In this document: positions 38,977 through 50,317 of the stretch, one piece after another
Position numbering within the stretch: position 1 is the stretch's first letter
Layout of the letters: each line of letters begins with the position of its first letter
Assembly: GCF_016641735.1 (NCBI RefSeq)
Contig: NZ_JAEDAO010000001.1
Location: forward strand, 3,162,001-3,226,000
Source: Ramlibacter algicola
GTDB taxonomy: Bacteria; Pseudomonadota; Gammaproteobacteria; Burkholderiales; Burkholderiaceae_C
DNA length: 64,000 bases
Reading direction: 5' to 3'
Notes under the pieces: model-generated
The model's input: the letters and a program-made list of their open reading frames with translations, nothing else
Told to the model about the DNA's origin: nothing
The model's database searches: none
Position numbers and translations under genes: made by a program

Positions 38977-39990
38977 ATGCCAAGCATGACTTCCGCTTCC
39001 CCGCCCGCTGGCGCGATCACCGACGTCGCGGGACTGGAGGTCGGCCACTGGACCGCCACGCAGCGCCCCACCGGCTGCACCGTGGTGCTCGCGCGGGCCG
39101 GCGCCGTCGGCGGCGTCGATGTCCGCGGCGCCGCGCCGGGAACGCGCGAAACCGACCTGCTCGCTCCCGCCAACCTCGTCGACCGCGTGCATGCGGTGCT
39201 GCTGTCCGGCGGCTCCGCCTGGGGCCTCGACGCCGCCGGCGGCGTGATGCTCTGGCTCGATCGCCAGGGCATCGGCCTCGACGTCGGCGTCGCGCGCGTC
39301 CCCATCGTGCCGGCCGCGGTCCTGTTCGACCTGCACGTCGGCGATGCGTCGATCCGGCCCGATGCGGCCGCCGGCGAAGCGGCCTGCGAAGCAGCGTCCG
39401 CGCAGCCACCCGCCGAAGGCTGCGTCGGCGCGGGCACGGGCGCCGTCGTCGGCAAGGTGTTCGGCCTCGACCTCGCGATGAAGGGCGGCATCGGCACCGC
39501 CTCGGTTCGCGCCGGCGGCTTCACGGTCGGCGCGCTGGTCGCGTGCAATGCGGTCGGCGACGTGCTGGATCCCGAGACCGGCACGCTGCTCGCCGGCGCG
39601 CGCACGCCCGATGGCCGCGCGCTGCGCGACACGCGCACCGCCCTGCTCGCCGGCGAAGCGCCGCGGCGGCTGCTGGCCGGCACCAACACCACGATCGGCG
39701 TCGTCGCCACCGACGCCGTGCTCACCAAGGCGCAGGCGCAGCGCCTCGCGATGGCGGGCCACGACGGCTTCGCCCGCGCGATCCGCCCGGCCCACACCAT
39801 GCTCGACGGCGACACGCTGTTCGCCCTCGGCACCGGCACCAGCGGACGCCCCCCCGACATGCTGCTGCTGGCGACACTGGCTGCGGAAGCCGTCGCGCGC
39901 GCCACGGTGCGCGCCGTGCTCACGGCGCGCAGCCTCACCCTCGGCTCGCTACACCTTCCTGCCGCATGCGACCTGCCCGCCGCAAGATGA
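38977..39990 (+). CDS. P1 family peptidase (DmpA/S58-like)
   Basis: The start MPSMTSASPPAGAITDVAGL (38977; ATG at 38986 also possible) leads straight into the family opening ITDVAGLEVGHW. The 337-residue protein is an N-terminal-nucleophile hydrolase of the DmpA family. LLSGGSAWGLDAAGGVMLWL and KGGIGTASVRAGGFTVGALV are typical blocks. LAGTNTTIGVVATDA holds the self-cleavage site, where a Thr after Asn would become the nucleophile (Ser in DmpA itself). Such enzymes release N-terminal D- or L-amino acids or beta-peptides. Its TGA overlaps the start of the TAXI gene. Confidence 0.88.
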   Translation: MPSMTSASPPAGAITDVAGLEVGHWTATQRPTGCTVVLARAGAVGGVDVRGAAPGTRETDLLAPANLVDRVHAVLLSGGSAWGLDAAGGVMLWLDRQGIGLDVGVARVPIVPAAVLFDLHVGDASIRPDAAAGEAACEAASAQPPAEGCVGAGTGAVVGKVFGLDLAMKGGIGTASVRAGGFTVGALVACNAVGDVLDPETGTLLAGARTPDGRALRDTRTALLAGEAPRRLLAGTNTTIGVVATDAVLTKAQAQRLAMAGHDGFARAIRPAHTMLDGDTLFALGTGTSGRPPDMLLLATLAAEAVARATVRAVLTARSLTLGSLHLPAACDLPAAR

Positions 39991-41333
39991 CCCAGGCCGT
40001 GCGCGACACGGTCGTGTCGGTGCGCGACCTGCTGATCTCCGCCGGGCCGGTGGCGGTGCTGGCCATCGCCCTGCTGGTGCTCGCGTACCTGTGGCTCGAC
40101 CCGAATCCGCCCAAGCGCGTGCGACTGGCGACCGGCCCTGCGCAGAGCGCGTACGACGAGTTCGGCAAGCGCTACCAGGCCGAACTGGCGCGCTACCGCA
40201 TCCAGGTCGACCTGGTGCCCACCGCGGGCTCCTCGGAGAACGCACGCATGCTGCGCGAGGGCAAGGTCGACCTGGGCTTCGTGCAGGGCGGCACGACGTC
40301 GGGCCGCAGCGAGGAGGAAGTGGCCAAGCGCACGGCCGGCCTGCAGTCGCTGGGCAGCCTGTTCCTCGAGCCGGTGTGGCTGTTCTACTGGGAAGACGCC
40401 GCGAAGAAGAAGGCGCAGGACGGCACGCTGCATACCCTGAGCGACCTGGCGGGCCTGCGCGTGAACACCGGCGGCCGCGGCAGCGGCGTGCCCCGCCTGA
40501 TGCGGCAGCTGTTCGAGGCCAACCGCATCGACCTGTCGGCGATCACCGTGTCGCAACTGGAGGAAACGCCGGCCACCGTCGCCTTCGTCAACCACGAGAT
40601 CGACGCCATCGTGTTCGCCTCCGCGCCGGAATCGGCCATGGTGCAGATGCTGCTGCTGACGCCGGGCGTCAAGCTGATGGACTTCGCCCAGAACGAGGCC
40701 TATTCGCGCCGGCTGCCGTTCCTGGCGCCGGTGGTGCTGCCGCGCGGCATCGTCGACCTGGCGCGCGACCTGCCGCCGCAGGACGTGCGGCTGGTCGCCA
40801 CGACGACCGCGCTCCTCTCCCGCGACACGACGCACCCGGCGCTGGTACAGCTGTTCGCGCAGGCGGCGCGCAACCTGCACGGGTCGGCCGGCTGGTTCAA
40901 CCGGGCGCGCGCGTTCCCGTCGATCGAGCAGTCCGAATTCCCGGTGGCCCGCGAGGCCGAGCGCGCCATCCAGGGCGGCATGCCTTTCCTGCAGCGCTAC
41001 CTTCCGTTCTGGCTGGCCAACCTGGTCGAGCGCATGTGGTTGGCGCTGGGCATCATCATCGCGGTGCTGCTGCCGCTGTCGCGCATCGTGCCGCCGCTGT
41101 ACACGTTCCGCATCCGCCGGCGCGTGTTCCGCTGGTACGCGCAGCTGCGCGACATCGAGGAGCGGCGCGCGCAGGAGCCCGAGAACGCACCCGAGCTCGC
41201 GCGCGAACTCGACGCGCTCGAGCATCGCGTCGCGCGGGTGAACGTGCCGCTGTCCTATGCCGACGAGCTGTACGCGTTGCGGTCGAACATCGACCTGGTG
41301 CGCTCGCGGCTGGCGAACACCGTCAGGGCCTGA
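39987..41333 (+). CDS. Membrane-anchored TAXI/TRAP-type solute-binding protein
   Basis: A 448-residue protein (an in-frame ATG at 39966 would add seven residues). An N-terminal membrane helix (AGPVAVLAIALLVLAYLWL) replaces a cleavable signal, and a second helix lies near residue 350 (MWLALGIIIAVLLPLSRIVP). Between them is a TAXI binding domain: RVRLATGPAQSAYDEFGKRY, GKVDLGFVQGGTTSG, GLRVNTGGRGSGVPRLMRQL. A cytoplasmic coiled-coil-like tail (ELDALEHRVARVNVPLSYAD) follows. No TRAP permease is adjacent, so it may sense rather than transport. Coupled by ATGA to the P1 peptidase. Confidence 0.85.
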   Translation: MTQAVRDTVVSVRDLLISAGPVAVLAIALLVLAYLWLDPNPPKRVRLATGPAQSAYDEFGKRYQAELARYRIQVDLVPTAGSSENARMLREGKVDLGFVQGGTTSGRSEEEVAKRTAGLQSLGSLFLEPVWLFYWEDAAKKKAQDGTLHTLSDLAGLRVNTGGRGSGVPRLMRQLFEANRIDLSAITVSQLEETPATVAFVNHEIDAIVFASAPESAMVQMLLLTPGVKLMDFAQNEAYSRRLPFLAPVVLPRGIVDLARDLPPQDVRLVATTTALLSRDTTHPALVQLFAQAARNLHGSAGWFNRARAFPSIEQSEFPVAREAERAIQGGMPFLQRYLPFWLANLVERMWLALGIIIAVLLPLSRIVPPLYTFRIRRRVFRWYAQLRDIEERRAQEPENAPELARELDALEHRVARVNVPLSYADELYALRSNIDLVRSRLANTVRA

Positions 41334-42355
41334 AGGTATCCAGCGAGTTGCGCAGCGCGGCGTCGGCCACGGCGTCCAGCGCGCCGTCCACCACCGCACC
41401 CGAAGCGACCAGCCGCATCGTTCCCGCCTCGGCCATCGCCTGCGCAAGCCGCGGCGTCATCGAGTGCGTCTTGCCGGCGGCATCGGTGAACAGCATCAGC
41501 GTGCCGTGCGGGCTGGCCCACGTGAACTGCCATCGCAGCACGTGCCCGCCCTCCTGCTGCAGTTCGACCCAGTGCCCGACCGAGAGCGCCAGCGGCAACA
41601 CGGCGCCGGCGGTGGCGGCGGCCGACGTGGTCGCGAAGCCGGCCTGCGTCGCCTGGAACAGCGGCGCGCGCGTGGACGGATCCATGAAGCCGGAGTCCTG
41701 CGCCTCCGCCGGCGCGATCCACGCGTCCGGGTCCAGCATCGGGCCGAGCAACTGCTCCACCGCGGTGCGGCCGCGCGAACGCACGTCGCCTTCGGACGGC
41801 ACCGCGGCCTGGCCCTTCAGCGCACGCTGGTGCAGGTCGCCCAGGCGGTCCAGGAACCGGCGCACCTGCACCTGCGCATAGCCGGCAGACTTCAGCCCGG
41901 CCTGCAAGGTCTCGAGCAGCGCCGGCAGGCGGCGCGCCAGCCGTGCAGCGGCGGCGGGTGTCGTGTGCGGCAGCACGCTCCAGAGCCACGGCCTGCTGCG
42001 TGCGCACGACTTCGACCGATTCCTGCACCTGGTCGTCGTCGACCAGCTCCAGGTCCGCGAAGCTCAGCGCGCCGCCCTTGCCGCGCGCACCGGCATCGGC
42101 GATCGCGCCCGCGAATTCGATCAGCAAGGCTTGCGGGTAGGCGGCGGCCAGCGCGACTTCGTGCCGGTCCAGCAGGGCGACGGCTTCGTGCAGCCGCTGC
42201 CGCCCGGCCGCATCACGGGCGCGCCCGGAGCGCAGGCCCAGCGACTCGCGCGCGCGGCGGATCGCGGCGAGCATCAGCTCGCGGCCTTCGGCACCCGCTT
42301 CCTTGATGCAGGCGCGGTAAGTGGAGTTGGCGGTGGTGACGCTGTCGGTCGCCAT
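41323..42355 (-). pseudogene. Broken, internally shortened DUF1631 paralogue
   Basis: The N-terminal piece runs from ATG 42355 to about 41980 in one frame (MATDSVTTANSTYRACIKEA... LSFADLELVDDDQVQESVEV). The C-terminal piece from about 41978 to 41323 lies in another frame (ARLARRLPALLETLQAGLKS... [20 protein letters not shown]). Both match ends of the intact DUF1631 protein at 46120, e.g. [20 protein letters not shown] and [20 protein letters not shown]. Some 390 middle residues of that protein have no counterpart, and a one-base shift separates the pieces near LER/VLPH. A sequencing error could explain the shift but not the missing middle. Its 3' end overlaps the TAXI gene by 11 bases. Confidence 0.75.
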
Positions 42356-42455
42356 GGCGGCGAACTCTTCCGACCGTTATAGCGCAGCGTTCCAGACGCC
42401 CAGCAGGCATGCGGATTGCCGCCTTCAAGGCTTCGCAACCTCGAAAGGACTCCAG

Positions 42456-43052
42456 ATGACCTTGGGCAAGCACCTCAGCATCCTCGCCGCCGCGGCGGCG
42501 CTGTGCACGGCGGCCGTGGCGCAGACCAGCGGCTCCACGGGCAGCGCGGGCACCGGCGGGACGACGGGCGCTTCGGGCGACACCAGCAGCACGAGCCCCA
42601 GCACGGGCACGTCGCCCGGCGCGAGCAGCGGCATGGCGACCGGCAGCACGATGGGCAACACCGGGTGCGCGAACACGGCCAGCGCGGGCAGCACGACGGG
42701 CTCGACGATGGGCGCCTCGGGCAGCACCGGATCGAATGCGACCCCGGGCGCCAGCGCCAGTGCCGGCAGCTCGTCGAACCTGCCGGGCGCGAGCACCGGC
42801 AGCAGCACCACGGCCGGCGTGGGCGGCGGCAGCACCGGAAGCGCGGACAGCAGCCCCGGCGCGAGCTCGACAATGGGCGCGAGCGGCAGCAGTTCCACCC
42901 CCGGCAGCACCACGATGGGCAGCAGCGCCGGCACGACCGGCAGTTCCGGCAGCGGCAGCACGCTTGGCGCGAGCGGCGGTTCGATGGGCGCCGGCGCCGG
43001 CACGCCCAGCAGCGGCGGCACCACGGTGGGCAGCGCCGCGGCGCCCTGCTGA
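42456..43052 (+). CDS. Secreted Ser/Gly/Thr-rich low-complexity protein
   Basis: The 198-residue protein starts at ATG 42456 after CGAAAGGACTCCAG. A signal peptide (KHLSILAAAAALCTAAVAQT) is followed by about 170 residues made almost only of Ser, Gly, Thr and Ala, with loosely repeating STMGASGS, PGASxGSS and GSTTxG units. There are two cysteines, one in MGNTGCANTAS and one at the extreme C-terminus. Such sequences are often extracellular, disordered and sometimes O-glycosylated. No family is recognised. A REP-like pair begins just after the stop. Confidence 0.65.
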   Translation: MTLGKHLSILAAAAALCTAAVAQTSGSTGSAGTGGTTGASGDTSSTSPSTGTSPGASSGMATGSTMGNTGCANTASAGSTTGSTMGASGSTGSNATPGASASAGSSSNLPGASTGSSTTAGVGGGSTGSADSSPGASSTMGASGSSSTPGSTTMGSSAGTTGSSGSGSTLGASGGSMGAGAGTPSSGGTTVGSAAAPC

Positions 43053-43059
43053 GCACCGG

Positions 43060-43140
43060 AAGGAAGCGGTGGGTCCCGGCCTCCGCGGGGACGACGGCCA
43101 GGCGTCATTCCCGCGCAGGCGGGAATCCATCGCTTCCTGG
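43060..43140. repeat. Pair of REP-like units, outward orientation
   Basis: GGAAGCGGTGGGTCCCGGCC then TCCGCGGGGACGACG comes first, followed by GCGTCATTCCCGCGCAGGCG then GGAATCCATCGCTTCC. The order of the two units is reversed relative to the pairs at 30272 and 38008. It sits between the Ser/Gly-rich gene and the end of ettA. Confidence 0.85.
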
Positions 43141-43142
43141 CT

Positions 43143-44810
<1,668 letters not shown>

Positions 44811-44879
44811 GGTGTGCGGGAACTGTTCTTTGCTCAGCGAAACCGGCCATTATCCGCCGCGTGGCGGATCGGGGCCGGC

Positions 44880-46112
44880 TCAGCCGGCGCGGCGCTCGAT
44901 CGCGTCGACGATCTCGGCCCGTGCGTCACGCTGCGCCAGCCGCCGGGCGGCGGCCTGCAGCGCTGCCGTCGGCACGCGCAGCGCGGTCTCCACCATCGCC
45001 CGGAGCTGCGGCGCCGTGACGCGTTCCATGCGCATCGGCTTCGGCCCCAGCCCCGCCCGGTGCACGGCATGGCCATGGTGGTGCTGGTCCAGGAACAGCG
45101 GCAGCACGACCTGCGGCACACCCGCGCGCAAGGCCGCCGCCGTCGTGCCGGCCCCACCGTGGTGGACCACGGCCGCCAGTCGCGGGAACAGCTTGGCATG
45201 TGGCACGTCGCCGACGCGGCGCCAGCCCGTGGGCAGGTCGGCGCCGACACCCGCCCAGCCCGAGCCGACCAGGCCGCGCCGTCCGCCGGCGGCGAGCGCC
45301 TCGACGAATGCGCGAGCGGCGCGTTGCGGACCCGGGCCGCTCATGCTGCCGAAGCCGGCGAAGACGGGCGGCTCGCCCGCATCGAGCCACGCCAGCAGGT
45401 CGGCATCGAGCTCGCGCGGGTCGTCCAGGAAGATCGACGTGCTGCGCGTGATCGGCCGGGACCAGTCCGAAGGCAGCGGGAACAGTCCCTCGTCGGCCGC
45501 GAGGATGAAGTCGGAGTTGTCGAACAGCTGCTCGCGCACGCTGCGCCTGGGTAGCCCGAGCTCCGCGCGCACCGCGTGCAGTGGCGTGCCGAACGCACGT
45601 TCGCCCACGCGCCGGTCGATCGCCCACAGCAGCCGGTTCACCCAGCGCGGCGCGCCATACAGCGGCATCGACGGCGGCGGGTGGTCGCCCGAGGGCAGCA
45701 CGCTGCTGGTGTACAGGATGCCGATGGCGGGAATGCGCAGCTTCTCGGCGACGGTGACGGCAGATCCCGCCAGTCCTGCCCACACGACGGCGTCGGACAC
45801 CTGCGCCACCGGGACCAGCTGCCGCACCTGCCTGGGCACCTCCTCCGCGAAGTAGCGTTCGACGACGCGCAGCATCTGCCGCGAGTTGCCGGTCATCACC
45901 TCGGGATGGGAGGCCAGGAACGACTGCATGTCGCGCCCGAGCTCCTGGAACGCGACGCCGCGGCCACGGACCCCGTCGCCGAAGTCGGGCGGCGCCGCCA
46001 GCGTGACGTGGTGGCCGCGGGCCTGCGCATGCAGAGCCAGCGCGAGCATCGGCTGCACGTCGCCGCGCGAACCGACGGTGGCGAAGACCAGGCGCAGCGG
46101 ACGCGCGGCCAT
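44880..46112 (-). CDS. GT1 family glycosyltransferase (UGT/MGT-like)
   Basis: The 410-residue protein is a GT-B fold glycosyltransferase of family 1. The N-terminal domain begins LRLVFATVGSRGDVQPMLAL and HVTLAAPPDFGDGVRGRGV, the 'GSRGDVQP' motif shared with sterol glucosyltransferases and antibiotic GTs. The C-terminal nucleotide-sugar site is AAVVHHGGAGTTAAALRAGV followed by PQVVLPLFLDQHHHGHAV. The acceptor is probably a lipid or small hydrophobic compound. It starts seven bases after the DUF1631 stop on the same strand, so the two are probably one operon. Confidence 0.9.
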   Translation of the reverse strand: MAARPLRLVFATVGSRGDVQPMLALALHAQARGHHVTLAAPPDFGDGVRGRGVAFQELGRDMQSFLASHPEVMTGNSRQMLRVVERYFAEEVPRQVRQLVPVAQVSDAVVWAGLAGSAVTVAEKLRIPAIGILYTSSVLPSGDHPPPSMPLYGAPRWVNRLLWAIDRRVGERAFGTPLHAVRAELGLPRRSVREQLFDNSDFILAADEGLFPLPSDWSRPITRSTSIFLDDPRELDADLLAWLDAGEPPVFAGFGSMSGPGPQRAARAFVEALAAGGRRGLVGSGWAGVGADLPTGWRRVGDVPHAKLFPRLAAVVHHGGAGTTAAALRAGVPQVVLPLFLDQHHHGHAVHRAGLGPKPMRMERVTAPQLRAMVETALRVPTAALQAAARRLAQRDARAEIVDAIERRAG

Positions 46113-46119
46113 CGGCCGG

Positions 46120-48303
46120 TCAGCCCTGCTTGCCGTCCAGGCTGTTCTTGAGCGCCGCCTTGGCGACCTGGTCGAGCGCGTCGTCGACCACGTTGCGCTC
46201 GGCGACCACGCGCAGCAGCCCCTGCGAGCGCAGGCGGTCCAGCGTGCGGCGCGACATCGAGTGCGCGGTGCCCGCGAGCGCGGTGAACATGAACAGCGTG
46301 CCGTGCGGGCTGGCCCAGGTGAGCTGCACGCGGGTCCACTGCCCTTCCACCATCAGTTCGGCCCAGGTGCCGGTGCGCAGCTCGCCGGCCGGATGCGGCT
46401 CGGGCGAGGCCGGCGCCGCTTCGACCACCGCTTCGAGCAGGTCCTCGGGCAGCACCGAATGCCAGCCCGATTCCTGCGCCTCGTCGTCCGCGAGCCAGGG
46501 CTCCTCCACGGGCGCCTGCGCGGGCTGGCGTTCGACGACCTGCGCCGCGCGCTGCGCGTCCTCGTCCTCCGCTCCCTGCATCGCGGCGGCGTGCACGGTG
46601 GCGAGGCTGTCGAAGAAGCGCTGGCTCAGCTCGGCCGGATAGTGGATGCGCTGCAGGCCTTCGCGCAGCTGGTCGACCAGGCCCGGCACCATCTGCGTCA
46701 GGCGGCGCGCGCGATGGCGCTGCGCGGTGGCCTTCTGCACGCTCCACACGAGGTCCTCGACCAGCGCGCGGTAGCCGAACGGATCATCCGAGCCGTCGGT
46801 GCAGGTGAGCTGCGCCTCGGCGACGACCTGCGCCCACGAGCCGCGCAGGAAGTCCTGCACGAAGGGCGCCACGTCCAGGCCGTGGCAGGCCTGCTCGAAG
46901 TCCTGCGCGAGCTTCTGCGCCAGCAGGTTGCGCTGCTCGGCGTGCAGCAGCGCGCGGGCCGCTTCCTCGCGGCGCTGGCGCACGGTGCTGTCGTGGCCGC
47001 TCCACACCGACTGCACATGGTCCAGCAGTTCGCCGAAGGTGTCGCCGTCGACGACCTTGCTGGTCGTGAGCCAGTGGGCGGCGTACTGCACCGTCTGCAT
47101 GAAGCGGCGCCAGCCTTCGTCGGATTCGCTCTTGAACGCGAGGCTGCGCTGGGTGATCTTGTCCAGGAACTGGCGCGCCGGATGCGTGCGGTCGGCGAAG
47201 AACCGCGAGTCCTGCTGGGCGAGTTTCGCCACCACCGGCTCGAAGACGCGCAGTTGTTCCTTCAGCGCGGGCAGCAGGCGCTGGTCCTGCGCGAGCGTGT
47301 CGAACATCAGCCGCAGCACTTCCTCGCCCAGCTGATGGCCCAGGCGCGCGGTGGGTGCCGCTTCGTGTTTGGGCGCCTCCGCCAGCATGTCGACCGGCGG
47401 CTGCGGCGCGGTGGTCGGCTTGGGCCGCTGCTCGAGGCGCTTGACCAGCGCGTCGACCTGCTTGAGTTCCTGCAGCATCGACAACGACGCGGGCACCGTG
47501 TGCAGGAACTCCTGCTTGCCCTTGGGCGCGTCGAAGTCGCCGGCCAGCAGCTTGCGCAGCCGGTCCAGGTTGAGCATGGTCTTGGCCATCGCGCCGATCG
47601 CCGGCGTGGTGCCGCCGGGGCCGTGCAGCTTGGGGCCGCCCAGCGGCACCCCGGGTTCCACGCCGGTGGACAGCAGCCAGTCGCCGACCTCGCGGTACAG
47701 GCGGCGAAGGTTCGCGCCGAGCAGGCCGCCGGCGGGCGCGATGATCACTTCGCGCGACTGCGTGTCCTTCACGTGCCCGGCCAGCGTCGCCTGCATCGCG
47801 CGCACGAACACCTCGGGGCGGATCGGGTTCAGGCCGGGCTGGATGGTGCGCCAGCCCATGAGCGTGCTGACCAGCGCATCGACCGTGGGCAGCACGTCGT
47901 CGACGGCCAGCGAGACCTCCTGCTGCGCGCGAGCGACCTCGATGCTCTGGTCCAGTTCGTCGTCGCCGAACAGCTGCAGGTCCTCGTAGCGCAGCACTTC
48001 GGTCTGCACCTGGTCCTTGCCGCCGCCTTCGTAGACGATGCGCGTGAGTTCCTTGCGGAAGGTGGCTTTCACCGCCGGCGCCGCGCGCTCGAGTTCGAGC
48101 ACGGCGACCTTGGTGGCGGGATGCTGGAAGGCGGCGACGCTTTGCGGGCCGACCGGGGCGGTGCCCTTGACGAGCCCCTGCAGCACTTCGGCCATCAGGT
48201 GCTCGGCCTGCTGCAGGACCGTCGAGAGGCAATCGTTCAGCGACGGTTGCAGGGCCGTCGGGTCGTCGGCGACACCGAGTTTGAGCTTGAGTGCCTTCGC
48301 CAT
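46120..48303 (-). CDS. DUF1631 family protein
   Basis: The start is put at ATG 48303 ([20 protein letters not shown]), giving 727 residues. The N-terminal part has [20 protein letters not shown] and a long helical body ([13 protein letters not shown] and [20 protein letters not shown]). The C-terminal part (about 640-727) reads [40 protein letters not shown], a small beta domain with some resemblance to PilZ barrels but without their RxxxR motif. DUF1631 proteins are cytoplasmic and of unknown function. A shortened, frameshifted relative lies at 41323. Confidence 0.88.
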   Translation of the reverse strand: MAKALKLKLGVADDPTALQPSLNDCLSTVLQQAEHLMAEVLQGLVKGTAPVGPQSVAAFQHPATKVAVLELERAAPAVKATFRKELTRIVYEGGGKDQVQTEVLRYEDLQLFGDDELDQSIEVARAQQEVSLAVDDVLPTVDALVSTLMGWRTIQPGLNPIRPEVFVRAMQATLAGHVKDTQSREVIIAPAGGLLGANLRRLYREVGDWLLSTGVEPGVPLGGPKLHGPGGTTPAIGAMAKTMLNLDRLRKLLAGDFDAPKGKQEFLHTVPASLSMLQELKQVDALVKRLEQRPKPTTAPQPPVDMLAEAPKHEAAPTARLGHQLGEEVLRLMFDTLAQDQRLLPALKEQLRVFEPVVAKLAQQDSRFFADRTHPARQFLDKITQRSLAFKSESDEGWRRFMQTVQYAAHWLTTSKVVDGDTFGELLDHVQSVWSGHDSTVRQRREEAARALLHAEQRNLLAQKLAQDFEQACHGLDVAPFVQDFLRGSWAQVVAEAQLTCTDGSDDPFGYRALVEDLVWSVQKATAQRHRARRLTQMVPGLVDQLREGLQRIHYPAELSQRFFDSLATVHAAAMQGAEDEDAQRAAQVVERQPAQAPVEEPWLADDEAQESGWHSVLPEDLLEAVVEAAPASPEPHPAGELRTGTWAELMVEGQWTRVQLTWASPHGTLFMFTALAGTAHSMSRRTLDRLRSQGLLRVVAERNVVDDALDQVAKAALKNSLDGKQG

Positions 48304-48529
48304 GGTGGGCCGATTATGGCCACCGAGCTCGTCGGTGAGAAGCATGAGACAATGCGTCTTCCCCGCGGGCTGCAGTCGTCCCCGGGGCTCAGCGAATCCG
48401 CTGGGGAGCGCCGGCCAGCACAGGCCCGGCCACCTCCCGATCCCAACTCATCTGCTCCCGACTGACTTGGCACTGACCGTCGCGTCATGCCACCGGGCCG
48501 ATGCTTTGCGCCAAGCCAGGCGCTCTACG
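48304..48529 (+). promoter_or_regulatory. Promoter/leader region of rhlE
   Basis: A 226-base gap between the divergent DUF1631 and rhlE genes. It contains no credible ORF. A hairpin CTCAGCG-AATC-CGCTGGG (48388-48405) and GC-rich complementary stretches around 48406-48435 suggest a structured 5' leader, as often found for RNA helicases that autoregulate. No ribosome-binding site stands out close to the rhlE ATG. Confidence 0.35.
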
Positions 48530-50290
48530 ATGACTTTTGACGAACTGAATCTGGCCCCCGCCATCCTCAAGGCCGTGCGGGAACAAGGGTACGAAACCCC
48601 CACGCCCATCCAGGCCCAGGCGATCCCCGCCGTGCTCCAGGGCCATGACCTGCTTGCCGGCGCACAGACCGGCACCGGCAAGACCGCGGCCTTCACGCTG
48701 CCTCTGCTGCACAAGCTCTCCAAGGGCCAGGGCAAGACCAACAAGTTCGGCAAGGACGGCATCGCCGCCCTCGTGCTGACGCCCACGCGCGAACTCGCCG
48801 CCCAGGTGGAAGAGTCCGTGCGCACCTACGGCAAGTACCTGCCGCTGACGTCGGCCGTGATCTTCGGCGGCGTGGGCATGAACCCGCAGATCGACCGCAT
48901 CCGCAAGGGCGTCGACATCCTCGTCGCGACGCCGGGCCGCCTGCTGGACCTGCAGCAGCACGGCAACCTGGACCTGTCCACCGTCGAGATGCTCGTGCTG
49001 GACGAAGCCGATCGCATGCTGGACATGGGCTTCATCCACGACGTGAAGAAGATCCTGGCGCTGGTGCCGAAAGAGAAGCAGAGCCTGCTGTTCTCGGCCA
49101 CGTTCTCGGATGAGATTCGTGACCTTGCTAACAACCTGTTGCGGGATCCCCGTAGCATCCAGGTCACACCGCGCAACACGACGGTGCAGCGCATCACCCA
49201 GCACGTGCACCCGGTCGGCCGCGGCAAGAAGAAGCAGCTGCTGGCGCACATCATCCAGCAGCACGACTGGAGCCAGGTGCTGGTGTTCACGCGCACCAAG
49301 TTCGGCGCCAACAACGTCGCCGAATTCCTGAACAAGAACGGCGTCACCGCGATGGCCCTGCACGGCAACAAGAGCCAGGGCGCACGCACGCAGGCGCTGG
49401 CCGGCTTCAAGACCGGCGAGATCCGCGCGCTGGTCGCCACCGACATCGCCGCGCGCGGCATCGACATCGACGACCTGCCGCACGTGGTGAACTACGAGAT
49501 CCCGAACGTGCCCGAGGACTACGTGCACCGCATCGGCCGCACCGGCCGCGCGGGCAAGGAAGGCCAGGCCGTCAGCCTCGTCTCGCTGGACGAGGAAGGC
49601 TTCATGCAGGAAATCGAGCGCTTCACCAAGCAGGAGATCCGCGTCGAGACGATCGAGGGCTTCGGCCCCGAGCCCGGCGAGCGCGCGGAGCCCATCGCGA
49701 TGGGCCGCCAGACGCTGTGGGGCGGCGCGGGCAAGCCGCCGAGCCGCGACGTGATGGCCGCCGCTGCCAAGGCCGCGCGCCAGGAAATGATGCAGCGCAT
49801 CCGCGAGAACAAGGGCGACAACGCCGGTGGTGGCCGCGGCAAGCGCGGCGACGGCGCCAAGCCGCAAGGCGACCGCCCGGCGCGCGCGCCGCAGCAGCAG
49901 GCCAACGGCAACGGCCAATCTCGCAACGGCACTGGCCAGCGCGGCCCGCGCCAGGACGGGCGCAACGGCAACGGCAATGGCCAGCGTCCGCCGCAACAGC
50001 TGCGCCCGCAGCCGGCGGCGCCGCGCGAGGACTTCGACGACCGTGACGATGGCGAAGACCGGATCCCGCGCAACATCGACCCGCTGCGCACCAGCCTGCC
50101 GACGCGCCGCGACATGACCGGCGTCAAGCGCGTGAACACCAACGGCCAGCCCGACCCGACGCGCACCAGCATCGACACCATGGGCGCCAGCAATCGCAGC
50201 AAGAACCGCGGCCGCAGTGGCGGCGGCGGTGGCGGTGGCGGCGGTGGCTACGGCCAGCGCACCGGCGGCGCCCGCTACGGCGGTCGCTGA
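48530..50290 (+). CDS. rhlE: DEAD-box RNA helicase RhlE-like
   Basis: The 586-residue protein has all DEAD-box motifs: [13 protein letters not shown] (Q motif), [18 protein letters not shown] (I), [12 protein letters not shown] (Ia), ATPGRLLDL (Ib), [14 protein letters not shown] (II), LLFSATFS (III), [11 protein letters not shown] (IV), [20 protein letters not shown] (V) and [15 protein letters not shown] (VI). After about residue 385 comes a long low-complexity tail, Arg/Gly/Gln/Asn-rich, ending in a poly-Gly and [11 protein letters not shown]-like segment. It matches the RhlE group, which remodels RNA in ribosome assembly and degradosome-linked decay. The tail probably binds RNA. Confidence 0.93.
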   Translation: MTFDELNLAPAILKAVREQGYETPTPIQAQAIPAVLQGHDLLAGAQTGTGKTAAFTLPLLHKLSKGQGKTNKFGKDGIAALVLTPTRELAAQVEESVRTYGKYLPLTSAVIFGGVGMNPQIDRIRKGVDILVATPGRLLDLQQHGNLDLSTVEMLVLDEADRMLDMGFIHDVKKILALVPKEKQSLLFSATFSDEIRDLANNLLRDPRSIQVTPRNTTVQRITQHVHPVGRGKKKQLLAHIIQQHDWSQVLVFTRTKFGANNVAEFLNKNGVTAMALHGNKSQGARTQALAGFKTGEIRALVATDIAARGIDIDDLPHVVNYEIPNVPEDYVHRIGRTGRAGKEGQAVSLVSLDEEGFMQEIERFTKQEIRVETIEGFGPEPGERAEPIAMGRQTLWGGAGKPPSRDVMAAAAKAARQEMMQRIRENKGDNAGGGRGKRGDGAKPQGDRPARAPQQQANGNGQSRNGTGQRGPRQDGRNGNGNGQRPPQQLRPQPAAPREDFDDRDDGEDRIPRNIDPLRTSLPTRRDMTGVKRVNTNGQPDPTRTSIDTMGASNRSKNRGRSGGGGGGGGGGYGQRTGGARYGGR

Positions 50291-50317
50291 GCCGACTCGG
50301 CGCGCTTCGCGCTGAGG

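Noticed and set aside
38538..41447. A 969-codon minus-strand open frame
   Set aside because: It is opposite the P1 peptidase and TAXI genes; translation is low-information His/Arg/Gly/Ala-rich.
41960..42000. Programmed frameshift as an explanation for the split DUF1631 relative
   Set aside because: No slippery heptamer or stimulatory structure is visible at the junction, and the missing middle region favours decay.
45886..48465. An 859-codon plus-strand open frame
   Set aside because: Shadow of the GT1 and DUF1631 genes with no motif of its own.
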